A model generated the notes under the pieces. That model was not told where the DNA came from. It saw only the letters and a list, made by a program, of their open reading frames with translations, and did no database searches. The position numbers and the translations under genes were made by a program. A DNA stretch of 16,173 nt from PALSA-1004 sp046715035 (GTDB taxonomy: Bacteria; Pseudomonadota; Gammaproteobacteria; Burkholderiales; SG8-41), in contig JBKJZR010000183.1 in assembly GCA_046715035.1 (NCBI GenBank), positions 1 to 16,173 of the forward strand, written 5' to 3'. Within the stretch, counting starts at the first letter, position 1, and every line of letters starts with the position of its first letter. This document shows positions 13,629 to 16,173 of the stretch, in pieces.

Positions 13629-14959
13629 TGCCCGAGCCGGCGCGCGTCCTCGCGTCGAGCCGCGTGGCAGCGTGGCTGCTGGTCGCCGTGGCCGTGCTGT
13701 CGGTGGTGGGCGGGTTGCTGCCCGCGTATCCCGACTGGATGACAGGTGCGATCGGCTGGCTCGCCTGTGCCCTGTTCTGGCCGCGCCTGCAACCGACGCA
13801 GCGCCGGGTCACCCTGGCGCTCATCGCGGTGGGTGTCGCCGGCATCGCGTGGGGCGCCTTGCGCGGGCGCGCGGGCCTCGTCACGCTGGCCCTGACGCAG
13901 AACATGCCCCTCATCGGTATGCTGATCGCGGTATCGTTTCTGCAGCTCGTCAGCACGCAGCGCACCGCTGCCGATGAGTCGCTGACCACCGGCCGCTACG
14001 CGCTGCTGCGCACGTTGATCGGCGTCCACCTGTTCGGCGCCGTCATCAACTTCTCGGCGGTGATGATATTCGCCGACCGCATGAGTGCCCGTGTGCGGCT
14101 GTCGGTCGACCAGGCGACGGGGCTGTCGCAAGCCTTCATCATCGGTTCGATATGGTCGCCATTCTATGGCGCAATGGCGGTCGCGCTCACGTTCGCGCCG
14201 GCTGCGAGCGTGACGCGACTGGTCAGCGTCGGCTTGCCGCTCGGCGTCGCCGCAATCCTGATCACCTGGCTGACGCTGTCGTCCCGGCGTCATGGCTACG
14301 CCCGCGATTTTGCCGGCTATCCGCTGCACCTGGAAGCGCTGACGGTGCCGTTCGTGCTGGCGGTCTCGGTGCTGCTGCTGCACGAGTTCAGGCCCGCGTG
14401 GCCGGTGCTCACGATCATCGCGCTGATGGCGCCGACGGTGACGGTGATCACGCTGCTCTTGCGCGAGGGCAACCGCACCGGCGCCGCGCTGCTGCGCCTG
14501 ATCGAAGTGCGACTACCCGAAATGGGCGGGGAAATGGCGCTGTTCATGGCGGCAGGGCTGCTGTCGGCGGGAATGACGGGAATCATCGCGGCGCTCGACC
14601 TGGGCGTACCGTTCACGCGGTTCGGCGCATTCGAGGCGAGCCTGACGACGCTCGTGGTGACGCTCGCCGCATGGAGCGGGTTTCATCCCGTCATTCTGGG
14701 CATGGTGGTGGCGCCGTGGATCGTCCCACTCAACCCGGACCCCAACCTGCTCGCGCTCAGCGTCATTCTTCCCTGGGCCATCGGCCTGCCCGGATGCCCG
14801 CTGTCGAACACCGTGCTCGCGCTGCACGCGCGTTACGGGGTATCGAGCGCCGAGCTGTTGCGCCGCAACCGCCTTTTCGGCATGCAGATGTTGGTGCTGT
14901 GCGTAGCGGCGCTGTACGCCTACGAGTGGGTGTGGGGCGCACGCGTGTCAGCGCAGTAA
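13628..14959 (+). CDS. Multi-pass membrane protein, putative transporter
   Basis: This 443-residue protein is strongly hydrophobic, with roughly 12-13 predicted membrane segments, from AAWLLVAVAVLSVVGGLLPA to MQMLVLCVAALYAYEWVW. Features that resemble ion-transporter-superfamily permeases (ArsB, SLC13 or C4-dicarboxylate types) include paired half-repeats with polar residues: GVHLFGAVINFSAV then SIWSPFYGAMAV in the first half, and AAWSGFHPVILGMVVAPWIV then GLPGCPLSNTV in the second. The substrate is unknown and the family call is inference. The GTG start overlaps the SDR stop by one base (TAGTG), implying translational coupling. The open frame extends far upstream, but that part overlaps the SDR gene and is not membrane-like. 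No TctA-type signature is present, so it is not the missing TTT permease. Confidence 0.8.
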   Translation: MPEPARVLASSRVAAWLLVAVAVLSVVGGLLPAYPDWMTGAIGWLACALFWPRLQPTQRRVTLALIAVGVAGIAWGALRGRAGLVTLALTQNMPLIGMLIAVSFLQLVSTQRTAADESLTTGRYALLRTLIGVHLFGAVINFSAVMIFADRMSARVRLSVDQATGLSQAFIIGSIWSPFYGAMAVALTFAPAASVTRLVSVGLPLGVAAILITWLTLSSRRHGYARDFAGYPLHLEALTVPFVLAVSVLLLHEFRPAWPVLTIIALMAPTVTVITLLLREGNRTGAALLRLIEVRLPEMGGEMALFMAAGLLSAGMTGIIAALDLGVPFTRFGAFEASLTTLVVTLAAWSGFHPVILGMVVAPWIVPLNPDPNLLALSVILPWAIGLPGCPLSNTVLALHARYGVSSAELLRRNRLFGMQMLVLCVAALYAYEWVWGARVSAQ

Positions 14960-14997
14960 AGCGTTCCCGGCACAACGCGGGGAACTCATGTTTTGGT

Positions 14998-15003
14998 TAG
15001 AAT
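14998..15003 (+). promoter_or_regulatory. Candidate -10 element (TAGAAT) for the SET-domain gene
   Basis: TAGAAT sits in a locally AT-rich stretch, 36 nt before the ATG and 39 nt after the permease stop. This suggests the SET gene has its own promoter. The -35 is not clear. Confidence 0.35.
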
Positions 15004-15033
15004 AGCGAGCTTTGAAGCAGCGGAATCTGAAAC

Positions 15034-15495
15034 ATGCCAGCACCAAAACGCAAGTCCCGCCGGCGCATCGTCGTGCGCCGTTCCAATATTCACGGCAAAG
15101 GCGTATTCGCCACCACGTTCATTCCCAAAGGCACGCGCATCATCGAATACAAGGGCAAAGTCATTCCCGACGAGGTCGCCGACGAGAAGTACGGGTACGA
15201 CGAGGGCACCCACACGTTTCTCTTCCTGCTCGACAACAAGCGGGTCATCGACGCCAATTTCAAAGGCAATTCGGCGCGCTGGATCAACCACGGCTGCAAT
15301 CCGAATTGCGAAGCCGTCGAGGAAGACGGCCGCATGTTCATCGACGCGAAACGCACCATCAAGCCCGGCGAGGAGCTGAGCTACGACTACAACCTGGTGG
15401 TCGAGGAGCGTTACACCCCTGCGCTGAAGCGCATGTACGCGTGTGGCTGCGGCTCCAAAGCGTGCCGGGGCACGATACTCGGGCGCAAGCGCTAG
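15034..15495 (+). CDS. SET-domain protein-lysine methyltransferase-like protein
   Basis: This 153-residue protein is almost entirely one SET domain plus a post-SET motif. SET enzymes transfer methyl from S-adenosylmethionine to protein lysines. The N-terminus is very basic (MPAPKRKSRRRIVVRR). It is followed by H20-G-K-G-V-F25, a SAM-binding start; W-I-N85-H-G-C88-N-P-N-C92; and E114-L-S-Y117-D-Y119-N, with the catalytic Tyr region. The end reads C137-G-C-G-S-K-A-C144-R-G. The CxCx4C together with Cys88 is exactly the four-cysteine zinc site known from eukaryotic post-SET enzymes. The protein lacks any pre-SET domain. The ATG has only a weak ribosome site, but the protein begins as expected. 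The target is unknown; ribosomal or nucleoid proteins are possible, by inference. Confidence 0.9.
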   Translation: MPAPKRKSRRRIVVRRSNIHGKGVFATTFIPKGTRIIEYKGKVIPDEVADEKYGYDEGTHTFLFLLDNKRVIDANFKGNSARWINHGCNPNCEAVEEDGRMFIDAKRTIKPGEELSYDYNLVVEERYTPALKRMYACGCGSKACRGTILGRKR

Positions 15496-15547
15496 CACAC
15501 GCTGCGGCGCAGCGCGCCGGAGGATCTGCCGCCCTGGCTGCGTGACG

Positions 15548-15565
15548 CAGCGGCTAGCGCCGCTG
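15548..15565. terminator. Hairpin between converging SET and secreted-protein genes
   Basis: A 7-bp stem, cagcggc / gccgctg, closes a 4-nt loop (tagc) in the 75-nt gap between two converging stops. A second hairpin, gctgcg-tga-cgcagc, overlaps its left arm. There is no T-run; a bidirectional terminator is plausible. Confidence 0.42.
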
Positions 15566-15570
15566 CGGAT

Positions 15571-16089
15571 TTAGCGCAGGCTGAAAACCGGCGCGCTGAA
15601 CTCCACGTCTAATGCCCACGCGGGCGAGCCGCTGAAAGTGCTCGCCTCCTTGCCGTAGCGCACTTTGCCGACGATACGCTTGTCGCCCAGCGTCAGCCGT
15701 TCCCAGTGCTTCTGCGCACCCGCGCCAAACACGATCTCGCCAGCGGGCGCTTCTTCCCTGCTGAGCAGCAGCGCACCCTGCAGCTCGCTCGCTTTGGGCG
15801 CGGCAGCGTCGACGGCGAGCCGCACCCCGCGCAGCTTGCCGCTCATGGCGAGCTGCAGCGTGCGTGCGGCATCGGCGGCATCCTTGACGGACAGCTCGGC
15901 GGTCGTCAACACGATCCACAACCGTTGCCCGCTCTGCGCACTGCGCACGGCCTGCGCGTGTAGCAGCTCATAGCGCTGCGCGCCGTACTGGAGATGGCCC
16001 TTGACCGCAGGCGGATCGATGGCGGCTGCGTCCGCCGCGGCCACTGCCAGCAGAATCGCGGCCGCGAAGATTCCTGAATGTGGTCTCAT
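15571..16089 (-). CDS. Secreted protein of unknown function
   Basis: The family was not recognised. The 172-residue product starts with a clear signal peptide, MRPHSGIFAAAILLAVAAADAAA, with likely cleavage after an A-x-A site. The mature part alternates short polar and hydrophobic stretches suggestive of a beta-rich periplasmic domain (LWIVLTTAELSV, GEIVFGAGAQKHWERLTLGDKRIVGKVRYG, ALDVEFSAPVFSLR). It has no cysteines and no membrane segment after the signal. GAGGA lies 8 nt before the ATG. It converges with the SET-domain gene, so the two are not co-transcribed. Confidence 0.72.
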   Translation of the reverse strand: MRPHSGIFAAAILLAVAAADAAAIDPPAVKGHLQYGAQRYELLHAQAVRSAQSGQRLWIVLTTAELSVKDAADAARTLQLAMSGKLRGVRLAVDAAAPKASELQGALLLSREEAPAGEIVFGAGAQKHWERLTLGDKRIVGKVRYGKEASTFSGSPAWALDVEFSAPVFSLR

Positions 16090-16130
16090 GGCATCGTTCC
16101 TCGCCCGTTGGCAAGGTTCACTGGAAGATG

Positions 16131-16159
16131 TTTATCGTTGCACGAATGTGAACTCGCAA
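16131..16159 (-). promoter_or_regulatory. Candidate promoter for the secreted-protein gene
   Basis: On the minus strand TTGCGA and GATAAA are separated by 17 nt, each matching four of six sigma-70 consensus bases, about 42 nt upstream of the ATG. Confidence 0.35.
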
Positions 16160-16173
16160 ACCCGGGACTCGAT

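Noticed and set aside
14152..15000. Plus-strand 282-residue open frame
   Set aside because: It is an Arg/Ala-rich shadow of the membrane-protein gene in a GC-rich genome, with no motif or ribosome site.
16139..16173. Possible tRNA 3' end on the minus strand at the window edge
   Set aside because: A tcgagtcccgg string resembles a T-arm, but the rest lies outside the window and no CCA or paired acceptor stem can be tested.

Overview
The window looks like a chromosomal segment of a high-GC betaproteobacterium, probably Burkholderiales or a relative. The main pointer is three separate TctC/Bug-type periplasmic solute receptors in about 10 kb with no TctA or TctB membrane subunits. That expansion of orphan receptors is typical of Bordetella/Cupriavidus-like genomes. 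The taxonomic call is an inference from gene content. No rRNA, tRNA, CRISPR array, phage module or transposase was found.

Left part (1-6548): the 3' part of an M24 (creatinase/Xaa-Pro peptidase fold) gene, a lipoprotein with a predicted LVIVD-type beta-propeller, a converging orphan TctC receptor, a divergent acyl-CoA dehydrogenase, a small inverted-repeat element, and a second TctC receptor.

Middle (6636-10060): a two-gene operon on the minus strand encoding the large and small subunits of an aconitase/isopropylmalate-dehydratase-like hydro-lyase, with a short palindromic operator candidate just upstream. A small exported cysteine-containing protein diverges from it, followed by a DsbC-like periplasmic disulfide isomerase.

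Right part (10079-16089): a stand-alone NifS/IscS-type cysteine desulfurase, a third TctC receptor, an 80-residue unknown protein, an SDR-family gene whose stop overlaps the start of a multi-pass membrane protein, a compact SET-domain methyltransferase with a complete post-SET zinc motif, and a secreted protein of unknown function.

The carbon-metabolism genes (M24, acyl-CoA dehydrogenase, hydro-lyase, SDR) sit beside carboxylate-receptor genes, which suggests uptake and breakdown of organic acids or acyl compounds. The substrate cannot be read from the sequence. The most notable feature is that four enzyme-family members carry substitutions at positions normally essential for catalysis: the M24 metal ligands, the acyl-CoA dehydrogenase base, the aconitase-type active-site Ser/Arg residues, and the whole SDR tetrad. 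All four retain intact reading frames, so they are better read as divergent or re-purposed subfamilies than as decay. The comparisons were made against family motifs recalled from memory, without database searches.
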